DNA from: Kineococcus endophyticus
Lineage (GTDB): Bacteria; Actinomycetota; Actinomycetes; Actinomycetales; Kineococcaceae
DNA length: 64,000 bases
Assembly: GCF_040796495.1 (NCBI RefSeq)
Contig: NZ_JBFNQN010000009.1
Coordinates: forward strand, 62,001 to 126,000
Direction of reading: 5' to 3'
A model generated the notes under the pieces. That model saw only the letters and a list, made by a program, of their open reading frames with translations, ran no database searches and was not told the origin of the DNA. A program made the position numbers and the translations under genes. Shown here piece by piece: positions 16,695 to 27,135 of the stretch; position 1 is the first letter of the stretch, and every line of letters starts with the position of its first letter.

Positions 16695-17366
16695 TCAGCG
16701 ACCGGCGAGCCGCGCGGTCGAGGAGACCAGGTGCACGCGCATGGCGGCCCGGGCGGTCTCGGCGTCGCCCCGCTGGACCGCGAGCACGACGGCCGCGTGC
16801 TCCGCGACGACCTCCTCCGCCCGGGGCGCGCCGGCGCGCAACCGGGCCGAGGGCATGGCGATCATCGGCTCCCCCAGCGTGCCGAGCAGCTCGCGCAGGT
16901 AGCGGTTCCCCGACGCCGTCGCCACGGCGAGGTGGAAGGCGAAGTCCGCCGCGACGGCGTCCGCCGGCCGGTCGGCGACGGCCCGGGCGAAGGCGTCCGC
17001 GGACCGGCGCACCGCGGCGAGCTGGTCGTCGTCGCGCCGCAGCGCCGCCAGCGCCGCGGCCTCGGTCTCCACGGCCGTGCGGAACTCCAGGAGCTCGACG
17101 CGTTCGGCCACCGAGCGCAGCCCGCCGACGTCGACGCCGAAGGACTCCGTGCTCGGCCGGGCCAGCACGAACGACCCGCGCCCGCGCAGGGTCTCCACCA
17201 GGCCCGCGGCCTGCAGCCGCGACATCGCCTCGCGCACCACCGTGCGCGACACCCCGAACTCCGCGACGAGCTCGCTCTCGGAGGGCACCGGCCGCCCCGG
17301 GGCGAGGTCGCCGTCGACGATCCGGGCGCGCAGCGCGTCGACGAGGGCCTGCGTGCGCGTGGTCAC
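16695..17366 (-). CDS. FadR-type GntR transcriptional regulator
   Basis: 223 residues. The N-terminal winged helix-turn-helix has PSESELVAEFGVSRTVVREAMSRL, and the C-terminal all-helical FCD ligand-binding domain has FHLAVATASGNRYL and EHAAVVLAVQRGD with metal-type His/Asp residues. It lies 7 bases downstream of the enolase-superfamily gene and is probably its co-transcribed regulator. Its likely operator is the ACAAGT-N6-ACTTGT dyad at 18538-18555. Confidence 0.9.
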   Translation of the reverse strand: MTTRTQALVDALRARIVDGDLAPGRPVPSESELVAEFGVSRTVVREAMSRLQAAGLVETLRGRGSFVLARPSTESFGVDVGGLRSVAERVELLEFRTAVETEAAALAALRRDDDQLAAVRRSADAFARAVADRPADAVAADFAFHLAVATASGNRYLRELLGTLGEPMIAMPSARLRAGAPRAEEVVAEHAAVVLAVQRGDAETARAAMRVHLVSSTARLAGR

Positions 17367-17373
17367 GGGCGGC

Positions 17374-18498
17374 TCACCGCGTCCCGAACTCCACGCGCTC
17401 GGTGGTCCACGCCCGCGCCTGCTCGGAGAAGGTGAACCCGAGACCGGGGCGGTCCGGCACGACCATGCGCCCGGCGACCGTCTCCAGCCGCTCCTCGAAC
17501 AACGGGTCCAGCCACTCGAAGTGCTCCACCCACGGTTCGCGCGGATAGGTCGCCGCGAGGTGCAGGTGGATCTCCATGGCGAAGTGGGGGGCGAGGTCGA
17601 GCCCGGCCTGGTCGGCCAGAGCAGCCAGCCGCAGGAACGGGGTGATGCCGCCGATGCGGGGCGCGTCGGGCTGCAGGACGTCGGCCGAGCGGTGCTCGAC
17701 GAGCTGCAGGTGCTCGGCCACGCTGGCGAGCATCTCCCCCGTCGCGACGGGGGTGTCCAGAGCGCGGGCGAGGTCGGCGTGCCCGACGGCGTCGTAGGCG
17801 TCGAGGGGTTCCTCGATCCAGACGAGGTCGAACTCCTCCAGGGCCCGGCCCATGCGCAGCGCGGTCCGCCGGTCCCACTGCTGGTTGGCGTCGACCATGA
17901 GCGGGACGTCGGGTCCGAGGTGCTCGCGGACGGCGGCGACCCGGCGCAGGTCCTCCCGGGTGTCCGGCTGGCCCACCTTGATCTTGATGCCGCCGATGCC
18001 GGCGGCCAGCGAGGCGTCGGCGCGCTCGAGCACCTCCGGCAGCGGGGTGTGCAGGAACCCGCCGGAGGTGTTGTAGGTGCGCACGGAGTCGCGGTGGGAG
18101 CCGAGCAGCTTGGACAGGGGCAGCCCGGCGCGCCGGGCCTTGAGGTCGTGCAGGGCGATGTCGAGCGCCGCGATGGCCTGCGTGGCCACGCCGCTGCGCC
18201 CGACCGACGCCCCGGCCCAGAGCAGCTTCGTCGCGACCTTGGCGATGTCGCTGGGGTCCTCCCCCAGCAGGTCGGCCGCGACCTCCTTGGCGTGCGCGTA
18301 CTGGGCCGGACCGCCCGCGCGCTTGGAGTAGCTGAACCCCGTCCCCTCGTGGCCGTCCTCCGTGCGGACCGCGGCGACGAGGACGACGACCTCGGTCATG
18401 GGCCGTTGCCGGCCGGTGAGGACCTTGGCGTCGCTGATCGGCTGCGCGAGCGGCAGTCTCAGCGTGGACAGTTCGACGTGCCGGATGCGGTCGGGCAC
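17374..18498 (-). CDS. Mandelate racemase/muconate lactonizing enzyme-family sugar-acid dehydratase
   Basis: A 374-residue enolase-superfamily enzyme. GIKIKVGQPD holds the KxK catalytic lysines. The metal ligands are in MVDANQQWD, WIEEPLD and ATGEM, and LAPHFAMEIHLHL holds the general-base histidine. These features fit an acid-sugar dehydratase (galactarate/talarate type), though the substrate is not certain. I start at GTG 18498, which has GGAGG five bases away. ATG 18534 is in frame, but it would put the operator-like dyad at 18538-18555 immediately before the start with no ribosome site. It is co-transcribed with the GntR gene. Confidence 0.85.
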   Translation of the reverse strand: MPDRIRHVELSTLRLPLAQPISDAKVLTGRQRPMTEVVVLVAAVRTEDGHEGTGFSYSKRAGGPAQYAHAKEVAADLLGEDPSDIAKVATKLLWAGASVGRSGVATQAIAALDIALHDLKARRAGLPLSKLLGSHRDSVRTYNTSGGFLHTPLPEVLERADASLAAGIGGIKIKVGQPDTREDLRRVAAVREHLGPDVPLMVDANQQWDRRTALRMGRALEEFDLVWIEEPLDAYDAVGHADLARALDTPVATGEMLASVAEHLQLVEHRSADVLQPDAPRIGGITPFLRLAALADQAGLDLAPHFAMEIHLHLAATYPREPWVEHFEWLDPLFEERLETVAGRMVVPDRPGLGFTFSEQARAWTTERVEFGTR

Positions 18499-18537
18499 CG
18501 TGACCTCCGGGGTGGGGCGGATGGACCCACTCATCCT

Positions 18538-18555
18538 ACAAGTAGTCCCACTTGT
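18538..18555. promoter_or_regulatory. Candidate GntR operator
   Basis: A perfect dyad ACAAGT-AGTCCC-ACTTGT, flanked by two TCCTAC direct repeats (18534-18539 and 18555-18560). It overlaps the monooxygenase stop codon and sits 40 bases before the dehydratase start, the right place for autoregulation by the GntR protein encoded downstream. Confidence 0.5.
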
Positions 18556-18556
18556 C

Positions 18557-20008
18557 CTACGAGAAGGGCGCGGGGTGGAACGTGCCGTTGCGCCGCCGGA
18601 ACTCGCTCGCCGTGTCCGGCCACAGCAGCGTGAGCCGACCGCTGCGCGCGTCGACGTACCAGCTCGAGCAGCCACCCCGCAGCCACACCGAGTCCGCCGC
18701 CATCGCGTCGACCTCCTCGGTGTAGCGGCGCTGCGCCGGCAGGCTCACCTCCAGGGGACGCGCCGTCGCCGCGAGGTGGTCCAGCGCCCCGAGCAGGTAC
18801 CCGACCTGGCTCTCGATGACGTGGACGGCGGAGTTGTGCCCCAGGCTCGCGTTCGGGCCGTCGAGGACGAACAGGTTCGGGAACCCGTGCACGACCGTCG
18901 AGGCGTGCGAGACCATCCCGCCCTCCCACGCCTGGGCGAGCGTGCGCCCGTCCCGGCCCGTGACCCGGGCCGCGTAGGGCTGCACGGTGGAGTGGAAACC
19001 CGTCGCGAGCACGAGCACGTCGAGCGCGTGCCGCCGCCCGTCCGCCGTCGTGACCGACCCGGGCGCGACCGAGCGCACGGCCGACGGCACGAGCCGCACG
19101 TCGGGGCGCCCCAGCGCGGGGTAGAACTCGTCCGAGAGCAGGACGCGCTTGCAGCCGATCTCGTAGTCCGGGGTCAGCGCGGCCCGCAACCCGGGATCGG
19201 TCACCTGCGCCTGCAGGTGCTCCGTCGCGCTGCGGCGCAAGGCCTCCAGCGCACCGGGGTCGAGGCGGCGGGCGGCCAGCCCCCGTTCCATGTCGGTGAA
19301 GACGTCCTCCCGCAGCCGCCGGGCCGTCTCCGGGTCGCGGGCGAAACCCGCCCGTTCGGCGGGACTGAACGGGCGGTCCCCGCGCGGGACGATCCACGCG
19401 GCGCTGCGCTGGAACACGTCGACGTGGGCGGCCCGGCCCGCGAGTTCCGGCACGACCTGGACGGCCGAGGCGCCCGTCCCGACCACCCCGACGCGGCGGC
19501 CGGTGAGGTCGAGCCCGTGGTCCCACCGGGAGGTGTGGACGACGGGCCCACCGAACTCCCCCAGCCCGGGGACGTCGGGGATCCGAGGCTCGGTGAGCCG
19601 GCCGGCGGCCAGGACGAGGACGCGCGCCCGCACCGGCCCGGTCGACGTCGTCAGCGACCAGTGCTCGCCGCGCGCGTCCCAGGCGGCGTCGAGGACCTCG
19701 CACCCCAGCCGCAGGTGGTCGGTCACCTCGCGGGCGCACGCGCGCAGGTACCGCTGCACCTCGGCGCCGGGCGCGAACACGCGCGACCACCCGGGGTCGG
19801 GGGCGAAGGAGAACGAGTACAGGTGCGACGGGACGTCGCACGCGACACCCGGGTAGGTGTTGTCGCGCCAGGTGCCCCCCACGTCGTCGGCGCGTTCGAG
19901 GACGACGAAGCTCTCCCGGCCCCGGCGCGCCAGCTGGATCGCTGTGCCCAGGCCGGCGAACCCCGCACCGACGACCGCCACGTCCAGCACGGGAGCCGCG
20001 TGCGTCAC
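18557..20008 (-). CDS. Flavin-containing (Baeyer-Villiger-type) monooxygenase
   Basis: A 483-residue FAD/NADPH monooxygenase. FAD motif GAGFAGLGTAIQLA is at about 14-27, followed by GGTWRDNTYPGVACD. The BVMO fingerprint FGGPVVHTSRWD is at about 155-166, and the NADPH motif GVVGTGASAVQVVPEL follows. It would insert oxygen next to a ketone or oxidise N/S centres; the substrate is unknown. Its ATG overlaps the stop of the CofH-like gene (ATGA), so the two are translationally coupled. Confidence 0.9.
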   Translation of the reverse strand: MTHAAPVLDVAVVGAGFAGLGTAIQLARRGRESFVVLERADDVGGTWRDNTYPGVACDVPSHLYSFSFAPDPGWSRVFAPGAEVQRYLRACAREVTDHLRLGCEVLDAAWDARGEHWSLTTSTGPVRARVLVLAAGRLTEPRIPDVPGLGEFGGPVVHTSRWDHGLDLTGRRVGVVGTGASAVQVVPELAGRAAHVDVFQRSAAWIVPRGDRPFSPAERAGFARDPETARRLREDVFTDMERGLAARRLDPGALEALRRSATEHLQAQVTDPGLRAALTPDYEIGCKRVLLSDEFYPALGRPDVRLVPSAVRSVAPGSVTTADGRRHALDVLVLATGFHSTVQPYAARVTGRDGRTLAQAWEGGMVSHASTVVHGFPNLFVLDGPNASLGHNSAVHVIESQVGYLLGALDHLAATARPLEVSLPAQRRYTEEVDAMAADSVWLRGGCSSWYVDARSGRLTLLWPDTASEFRRRNGTFHPAPFS

Positions 20009-21027
20009 GCCGGCGCGAGGTCGCCGTAGCGGGTCGTGCGCTGCCGCAGGGGACGGCCCACCCGCTCCGCGAGCGCCGCGGCGGCCTCGCGCGTCAACGT
20101 CGTCCCGGCCTCCTGACCCGCGGCCGGGTCGAGCGTCCCGTCGAGGAGCAGTCCGCCGAGGTCGTCGGCGCCCCCGCGCAGCAGGTCGGCGACGAGGTCG
20201 ACCGGGTGCTTGGGCCAGGCGGCCTGCACGTGGTCGACGCTGCCGTCGAGCAGCAACCGGGCGACGGCGTGCAGCGCGCGGGTCGCCCGCGCCGACGGCG
20301 GCGACAGCGGCGAGGGCATGGCGATGAACTCGGTGACACCGCCCGTGCTCGCGGCGACGTCGGCCAGCAGCCGCAGGTGCGCGACCTGCTGCGCGGGCGT
20401 CTCCGGACCACCGTGGACGAGCGTGGACGTCGACGTCAGCCCGACCTCGTGCGCCGTGCGCAGCACCTCGACCCAGGTGGCCACCGGCAGGTCGGGCACC
20501 CCGCCGTTGAGCTCGGCGCGGACGGCGTCGTCGAGGACCTTGGCCGCCGTGCCGGGCACCGACCCGAGCCCGGCCTCGCGCGCCGCGACCAGGAAATCCC
20601 GGGGCGTGGACCCGCGCCGGGCGGCGGCGTCGAGGACCTCCGGGACGCGGAAGGCGTGCAGGTGCACGCCCGGCGTTCCGGCGCCGGCGGTCACGGCCCG
20701 CACGAGGTCCAGGTAGCCCTCGGGCCCGGCCTGCGCGGGCACCGGCCCCTGGACGCAGACCTCGGTCGCCCCCAGCTGCACCGCCTCGGCGACGAGCTCG
20801 CGGACGTGGGCGGGGTCGGCGCCGACGCGGGTGCCGTCGAGGTTGCGGTTGACGACGAACGTCACGGCGTCCCCGACGCGGCGGCGGCGCAGGTCGTCGG
20901 CGAGCGCCGCGAGCGCCTCGAGGTCGTCGCCGTCGGCCCCCAGGAGGGCCACCGCCTGCTCGTCGGTGAGGGCACCGGGCGAGGAGGACGCCGCGGCGAG
21001 GGCCTGCTGGAGGAGCGGGTCTGGCAC
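20005..21027 (-). CDS. CofH-like protein lacking the radical-SAM cysteine motif
   Basis: 340 residues that align through most of their length with CofH, the second subunit of FO synthase. It keeps VTFVVNRN, GATEVCVQG, VHLHAFRVPEVL, EAGLGSVPGTAAKVLDDAVR, HEVGLTSTSTLVHGGPETP, GGVTEFIAMPSP and GRPLRQRTTRYGDL. CofH normally has a CxxxCxxC cluster-binding segment after NRN. Here NRN runs into LDGTRVGADPAHV and then the next helix, so about 20-25 residues and all three cysteines are gone. It cannot bind the SAM cluster in the usual way. GTG 21027 follows a TAGCCT box by six bases, and the gene is coupled to the monooxygenase by ATGA. Confidence 0.85.
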   Translation of the reverse strand: MPDPLLQQALAAASSSPGALTDEQAVALLGADGDDLEALAALADDLRRRRVGDAVTFVVNRNLDGTRVGADPAHVRELVAEAVQLGATEVCVQGPVPAQAGPEGYLDLVRAVTAGAGTPGVHLHAFRVPEVLDAAARRGSTPRDFLVAAREAGLGSVPGTAAKVLDDAVRAELNGGVPDLPVATWVEVLRTAHEVGLTSTSTLVHGGPETPAQQVAHLRLLADVAASTGGVTEFIAMPSPLSPPSARATRALHAVARLLLDGSVDHVQAAWPKHPVDLVADLLRGGADDLGGLLLDGTLDPAAGQEAGTTLTREAAAALAERVGRPLRQRTTRYGDLAPA

Positions 21028-21033
21028 CGACCG

Positions 21034-21039
21034 AGGCTA
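21034..21039 (-). promoter_or_regulatory. -10 box of a leaderless promoter for the CofH-like gene
   Basis: TAGCCT on the minus strand, six bases before GTG 21027. It lies in the 16-base gap after moaE, so this gene may have its own start in addition to read-through. Confidence 0.5.
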
Positions 21040-21043
21040 ACCC

Positions 21044-21496
21044 TCAGGGGCAGGCGACCCACTCGGAGGTGCCGTCGGCGAAGTGCTGGTGCTTCCAGAC
21101 CGGCAGCCGGTCCTTCACCTCGTCGACGAGCCGCGCGCACGCGGCGAACGCCTCCCCGCGGTGGGCGGCCGAGACCGCGACGGCGAAGGCGACGTCCCCG
21201 ACCGCCAGGTGCCCGACGCGGTGCCCGACGGCGACGGCGTCCACCTCGCAGCCGGCGACGACCTCGGCGACGACGTCGCGCAGGACGTCGGGGGCACTGG
21301 GGTGGCCCACGTACTCCAGCTCGCGCACCGACCGGCCGTGGTCGTGGTCGCGCACGACGCCCGCGAAGGTGACGACGGCCCCGGCCGCGGCGTCCCCCAC
21401 GAGCGCGGCGTGCTCGGCCACGTCGAGCGGCTCGGGTCCCACGGCGGTCCGCACGACGCGGCGGGCGGGCGCGGTGAGGCGGGTGGGTACGTGCAC
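21044..21496 (-). CDS. moaE: Molybdopterin synthase catalytic subunit MoaE
   Basis: 150 residues. It has GAVVTFAGVVRDHDHGRSV, LEYVGHPSAPDVL, AVGHRVGHLAVGDVAFAVAVS and the C-terminal active-site segment DRLPVWKHQHF, whose lysine is catalytic. It forms the molybdopterin synthase heterotetramer with MoaD, converting cyclic pyranopterin to molybdopterin. GTG 21496 follows TACCCT by six bases. The open frame extends upstream to 21604, but that part has no similarity. It lies away from moaA-moaD and heads the operon with the CofH-like and monooxygenase genes. Confidence 0.93.
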   Translation of the reverse strand: MHVPTRLTAPARRVVRTAVGPEPLDVAEHAALVGDAAAGAVVTFAGVVRDHDHGRSVRELEYVGHPSAPDVLRDVVAEVVAGCEVDAVAVGHRVGHLAVGDVAFAVAVSAAHRGEAFAACARLVDEVKDRLPVWKHQHFADGTSEWVACP

Positions 21497-21502
21497 GCCG
21501 TC

Positions 21503-21508
21503 AGGGTA
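21503..21508 (-). promoter_or_regulatory. -10 box of a leaderless moaE promoter
   Basis: TACCCT on the minus strand, six bases before GTG 21496, the same hexamer and spacing as at moaA. Confidence 0.55.
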
Positions 21509-21545
21509 GGTCCCGTCCGGGGCAGGTGTTCCGGAAGGAGGGCCC

Positions 21546-22229
21546 GTGGGAGAGGATCGCCCGGTGACGCACGTGAGCGGCTGGCGGGTCGTCGTCCCCG
21601 TCAAGGGCGGCGACGAGGCGAAGACGCGGCTGGCGCTGCCGCGCCGGCAACGTCAGGAGCTGGCGCTGGCGATGGCGCTGGACTGCCTGACGGTGTGCCG
21701 CGACACCCCCGGGGTGGGCCTGGTCGTCTGCGTCAGCGACGACCCCGACGTGCTGCGGGCCGCCCGTGCCGCGGGGGTGAGCACCGTCAGTCCCGGACGG
21801 CCGGGGCTGACCGTGGCCGTGGCCGCCGGGCTGGCCAGCCTCGAACGCGGCCCGACGGCCGTGCTGCTCGGAGACCTGCCCGCCCTGCGGTCCCAGGACC
21901 TGCAGCAGGCGCTCGCCCGGGCGCTGACGGTCCCCGGTCCCGCGCTGGTCGCCGACGCGGCGGGGTCGGGCAGCGTCCTGCTCACCGACCCCGACGGCGA
22001 CGTCCCGCACCACTTCGGGCCGGACTCGGCCCGCCGCCACGTCGAAGCCGGGGCGGTCGCGCTGGGCGACCCGCTGCCGTCGCTGCGCCGGGACGTCGAC
22101 ACCGTCGAGGACCTGCGCACGGCCCTGGCCCTCGGCGTCGGCCCGCACACGCGCGCGGCCCTGGCGCACGACGTGCCGGCCCTCCCCACGACCGACCGTC
22201 CGGCGGACTGCGCCGCACCCCGCTGCTGA
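21546..22229 (+). CDS. cofC: 2-phospho-L-lactate (or phosphoenolpyruvate) guanylyltransferase
   Basis: A 227-residue nucleotidyltransferase with the CofC/FbiD pattern: VVVPVKGGDEAKTRLALP, the N-terminal nucleotide-binding loop; VLLGDLPALRSQDL, the metal-binding Asp; and LVADAAGSGSVLL, then HHFGPDSARRHVEAGA. It makes the GDP-activated side-chain donor for coenzyme F420. GTG 21546 has AAGGAGG with five-base spacing. cofG follows 21 bases downstream. It is divergent from moaE, with the two starts only 49 bases apart. Confidence 0.92.
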   Translation: MGEDRPVTHVSGWRVVVPVKGGDEAKTRLALPRRQRQELALAMALDCLTVCRDTPGVGLVVCVSDDPDVLRAARAAGVSTVSPGRPGLTVAVAAGLASLERGPTAVLLGDLPALRSQDLQQALARALTVPGPALVADAAGSGSVLLTDPDGDVPHHFGPDSARRHVEAGAVALGDPLPSLRRDVDTVEDLRTALALGVGPHTRAALAHDVPALPTTDRPADCAAPRC

Positions 22230-22250
22230 GAGCTGGAGACACCACACCCC

Positions 22251-23576
22251 GTGAGCGCCACACCCCTGCCCGACCCCGCACCCGCCCGGACCCGGCACGC
22301 CGCCCCACCCGAACCCGCCCCCTCGGCCGACGAGCTGGCGCGCGCCCTGGCGGCCGCGGCGCGCAGCGGCCCCGACGGCTGGGACGACGGGGGCGCGGAA
22401 CGCGAGTCCGCCCGCGTCCTGCTGCACGCGCGCGGCGACGACCTCGAGCAGCTGTGCGCGCTGGCGCGGCCCGTCCGGGACGAGGCCATGCGCCGCGCCG
22501 GACGTCCGGGGACCATCACCTACTCGCGCAAGGTGTTCGTGCCCATCACGCGGTTGTGCCGGGACCGCTGCCACTACTGCACGTTCGCGACCGTCCCGGG
22601 CCGGTTGCCCGTGCTCTTCCTGTCCGAGGAGGACGTGCTCGCCATCGCCCGCGAGGGGGCCGCGATGGGCTGCAAGGAAGCCCTCTTCACCCTCGGCGAC
22701 GCCCCCGAGGACCGCTGGCCGGCGGCCCGCGCGTGGCTGTCCGAGCGGGGTTTCTCCTCGACGCTGGAGTACGTGCAGCACCTGGCCCGCCGGGTGCTCG
22801 ACGAGACCGGGCTGCTGCCCCACCTGAACCCCGGCGTCATGTCGTTCGAGGCGCTCACGGCCTCCCGCCCGCTCGCGCCGTCGATGGGCATGATGCTCGA
22901 GACGACGTCCCGGCGGTTGTGGGAGGAACCCGGTCAGGTCCACCACGGCTCCCCCGACAAGGACCCCGAGCTGCGGATGCGGGTGCTGCGCGACGCCGGC
23001 CGGGCGCGCGTCCCGTTCACCAGCGGGGTGCTGCTGGGCATCGGGGAGACGTCCGCCGAGCGCGTCGACTCGCTCCTGGCCCTGCGCGACGTCGCCCGCG
23101 AGACCGGCGGCATCCAGGAGGTCATCGTCCAGAACTTCCGGGCGAAGGACGACACCGCGATGCGCGGTGAGGCCGACCTGGAGCACCCCGAGTACGTCGC
23201 CACGATCGCGGTCGCGCGGCTGCTCCTGGGGGCGGACGTGTCGTTGCAGGCCCCGCCGAACCTGTCCGAACCCGGTCAGCGCGAACAGCTCCTGGCCGCG
23301 GGGGTCGACGACTGGGGCGGGGTCTCCCCCCTCACCCCCGACCACGTCAACCCCGAACGCCCGTGGCCGCAGCTCGACGACCTGGCCGCGACGACGCGCG
23401 CGGCGGGTTTCCGGCTGGCCGAACGGCTGACCGCCCACCCGCGGTTCGTCCTGGACGCCCTGGCGGGCGGCGACACGTGGATCGCGCCGGAACTGCACGC
23501 CGCCGTGGCCGCCCTCGCCGACCCCGCGACGGGGCTGGCGCGCGAGTCCGCGGTTCCCGTCGGACGCGCCGCGTGA
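22251..23576 (+). CDS. cofG: FO synthase subunit CofG
   Basis: A 441-residue radical-SAM protein corresponding to the N-terminal half of actinobacterial FbiC. The cluster motif is [10 protein letters not shown]. It also has [50 protein letters not shown] and [14 protein letters not shown]. CofG acts with CofH to form FO, the F420 chromophore. In most actinobacteria CofG and CofH are fused as FbiC; here the frame stops after CofG. It overlaps the next gene by GTGA. Confidence 0.92.
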   Translation: MSATPLPDPAPARTRHAAPPEPAPSADELARALAAAARSGPDGWDDGGAERESARVLLHARGDDLEQLCALARPVRDEAMRRAGRPGTITYSRKVFVPITRLCRDRCHYCTFATVPGRLPVLFLSEEDVLAIAREGAAMGCKEALFTLGDAPEDRWPAARAWLSERGFSSTLEYVQHLARRVLDETGLLPHLNPGVMSFEALTASRPLAPSMGMMLETTSRRLWEEPGQVHHGSPDKDPELRMRVLRDAGRARVPFTSGVLLGIGETSAERVDSLLALRDVARETGGIQEVIVQNFRAKDDTAMRGEADLEHPEYVATIAVARLLLGADVSLQAPPNLSEPGQREQLLAAGVDDWGGVSPLTPDHVNPERPWPQLDDLAATTRAAGFRLAERLTAHPRFVLDALAGGDTWIAPELHAAVAALADPATGLARESAVPVGRAA

Positions 23577-24166
23577 GCGCCGAGGTCCCGCCGCCCACCG
23601 ACGCCGAGGTGCGGATGGCGCGGTTCGTGGGCGAGCAGCTCGTCCCCGACGGCCGCCCGCAGATCGACGAGTTCCTCAACCGCGACGAGACGCTGTCCCT
23701 CGACGTGCTGACGGCGCTCGACGCGCCCGCGCCGGGGTTCACCTCCGTGTCCACGCTGTCGATGCACCGCTCGCCGAACCTCGTCTCGGGCACCGACGTG
23801 CGCGTCGAACTCGTCACCGTGCTGGAGCACGTGGAGGAACGGCTGGCGACGGGGCTGCTCGTGGCCTCGGCGTTCGCCGCGCTGGGTGAACCGTGGCCGC
23901 TGTCACCGTCGACGGTGTTCCCGGGGATCGTCGCCGACCTGCTCGGCGGCCGCACCGAGCACCTGCTGTTCACCGCTCCCGGGAACTTCCCGCGGCTGTC
24001 GCGGTACCGGCTCGAACCCGGGGTCGACGTGCACTGGCTGCAGGCCGTGCCCGTCCACGAGAGCGAACGCCGGTTCCTGCTGGAGCACGGGCTGGATGCG
24101 CTGGAGGAACGGTTCGAGACCGCCGAGGTGCCGTTCTACGACATCACGCGCGACGCCGTCGTCTGA
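23573..24166 (+). CDS. Suppressor-of-fused domain protein
   Basis: A 197-residue single-domain SUFU-like protein of a kind widespread in bacteria. It has [79 protein letters not shown] and a C-terminal [16 protein letters not shown]. Bacterial SUFU proteins are often immunity or adaptor proteins, and no polymorphic toxin is adjacent. Start GTG 23573 overlaps the cofG stop (GTGA). Confidence 0.8.
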   Translation: MSAEVPPPTDAEVRMARFVGEQLVPDGRPQIDEFLNRDETLSLDVLTALDAPAPGFTSVSTLSMHRSPNLVSGTDVRVELVTVLEHVEERLATGLLVASAFAALGEPWPLSPSTVFPGIVADLLGGRTEHLLFTAPGNFPRLSRYRLEPGVDVHWLQAVPVHESERRFLLEHGLDALEERFETAEVPFYDITRDAVV

Positions 24167-24170
24167 CGCC

Positions 24171-24548
24171 TCACCGCAGCAAGCGGTCGGGAGCCTTCGC
24201 CGCCCACGCGTCCTGGACGGCCACCTCGAGGTCGGTGTCCGCGACGTCGTCGAGCGCGACGAGGTAGGCGGCGTAGCCGTGGAAGTGCTCCATGTCGAAC
24301 AACCCCGGGGTCCCCTGGGAGAGGACGGCACCCTTCTCCTGCAGGTCCGCGCAGGCCAGGGCGAGGACGGGCCCGGCGGTCGGCTCGATCCCCGCGGCCG
24401 CGAACCGCTTGCGGTCGGCTCCGGTGAAGGGCCGCTCCCACGCGAACGCCTTGCCCGCGACGTTCCACACGCGCGTCCCGCGCCGGTCGGTCTCGGTCAC
24501 CTCGGCCAGCCCGACCGCCACCCGCGCCACGTCGTCGTAGGTCGCCAT
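24171..24548 (-). CDS. MmcQ/YjbR-family protein
   Basis: A 125-residue protein of the MmcQ/YjbR fold (double-wing DNA-binding-like). It has WNVAGKAFAWERPF, GPVLALACADLQEKGAVL, FDMEHFHGYAAYLVALDDV and a C-terminal DAWAAKAPDRLL. The role of the family is unclear. A TAGCGT box lies seven bases before ATG 24548, so it may be leaderless. The giant palindrome begins 22 bases upstream. Confidence 0.85.
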   Translation of the reverse strand: MATYDDVARVAVGLAEVTETDRRGTRVWNVAGKAFAWERPFTGADRKRFAAAGIEPTAGPVLALACADLQEKGAVLSQGTPGLFDMEHFHGYAAYLVALDDVADTDLEVAVQDAWAAKAPDRLLR

Positions 24549-24570
24549 CCCCCGCACGCTAGCCGCCCCT

Positions 24571-24642
24571 CCCGCGTGGAAAACACTCTTTCCGCCCTTC
24601 TCCATCGATGGAGAAGGGCGGAAAGAGTGTTTTCCACGCGGG
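24571..24642. repeat. Perfect 72-bp palindrome
   Basis: Bases 24571-24606 are the exact reverse complement of 24607-24642, with no spacer (centre ATCGAT). The arms contain the AT-richer GGAAAACACTCTTTCC. Pairing continues imperfectly to 24563-24650 with one mismatch. As DNA it could extrude a cruciform; as RNA it would form one very long hairpin. It lies between mmcQ and groEL and is separate from the groEL terminator. It encodes nothing. Confidence 0.95.
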
Positions 24643-24664
24643 AAGGGCGGGGCCGGGAACGCCA

Positions 24665-24698
24665 CGAGGGCGGCCTCCCGAACGGGAGACCGCCCTCG
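24665..24698 (-). terminator. groEL terminator hairpin
   Basis: Arms 24665-24679 and 24684-24698 pair over 15 positions with one mismatch around a GAAC loop. It lies 33 bases past the groEL stop. Confidence 0.75.
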
Positions 24699-24730
24699 CG
24701 GGTGGTGCTGGTGCTACGGAGAGGCGGGAC

Positions 24731-26695
<1,965 letters not shown>

Positions 26696-26899
26696 TCAGA
26701 GTCCGCGCACGCTCTCGGCCTGCGGACCCTTCTGCCCCTGGCCGACCTCGAACTCGACCCGCTGCCCCTCCTCGAGGGACCGGTAGCCGTCCGCGACGAT
26801 GGCGGAGTAGTGGACGAACACGTCGGCACCACCGTCGTCGACGGTGATGAAGCCGTATCCCTTCTCGGCGTTGAACCACTTCACGGTGCCCTGAGCCAT
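26696..26899 (-). CDS. Cold-shock protein (CspA family)
   Basis: A 67-residue OB-fold RNA chaperone: [18 protein letters not shown] with RNP1 KGYGFI, RNP2 VFVHYS, and a C-terminal [10 protein letters not shown]. It has the size and sequence of actinobacterial CspA proteins. ATG 26899 has AGGAGAAGG upstream. The distance to the likely promoter (-10 TAATCT at 27049-27054) gives a leader of about 140 bases, as is typical for cold-shock genes. Confidence 0.96.
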   Translation of the reverse strand: MAQGTVKWFNAEKGYGFITVDDGGADVFVHYSAIVADGYRSLEEGQRVEFEVGQGQKGPQAESVRGL

Positions 26900-27048
26900 T
26901 GCCTTCTCCTGGTGCTGCAGCGAGCGGAAGACGCCTCCGGCGCGCGCCGGACACGGGTCTCACGCTGCCCGCGGCCACGAGGCCGTGGGCCAGGTCCGAT
27001 GTGCGCTCCCGGGGAGGGTGTGCTCCTCGAACTGATCGACCGAGGCTC

Positions 27049-27079
27049 AGATTAGTGCCGGGAGGGGCGCGTGTTACAA
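27049..27079 (-). promoter_or_regulatory. Candidate csp promoter
   Basis: On the minus strand TTGTAA (27074-27079) and TAATCT (27049-27054) are spaced by 19 bases. The perfect dyad AGGTTC-TGT-GAACCT (27079-27093) abuts the -35 box and could bind a regulator. The leader to the ATG is about 140 bases. Confidence 0.5.
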
Positions 27080-27135
27080 GGTTCTGTGAACCTCGTCTTC
27101 ACGGAAAGGTCACGACGGGCGCCGGCGCGGGAGCG

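Noticed and set aside
21083-23170. A 695-codon plus-strand frame
   Set aside because: It crosses moaE, cofC and cofG out of frame and consists of Arg/Gly/Pro-rich sequence.
24571-24642. Palindrome interpreted as an ordinary transcription terminator
   Set aside because: groEL already has its own hairpin at 24665-24698, and the spacer-free, 36-bp arms are far longer than any other terminator in the window.
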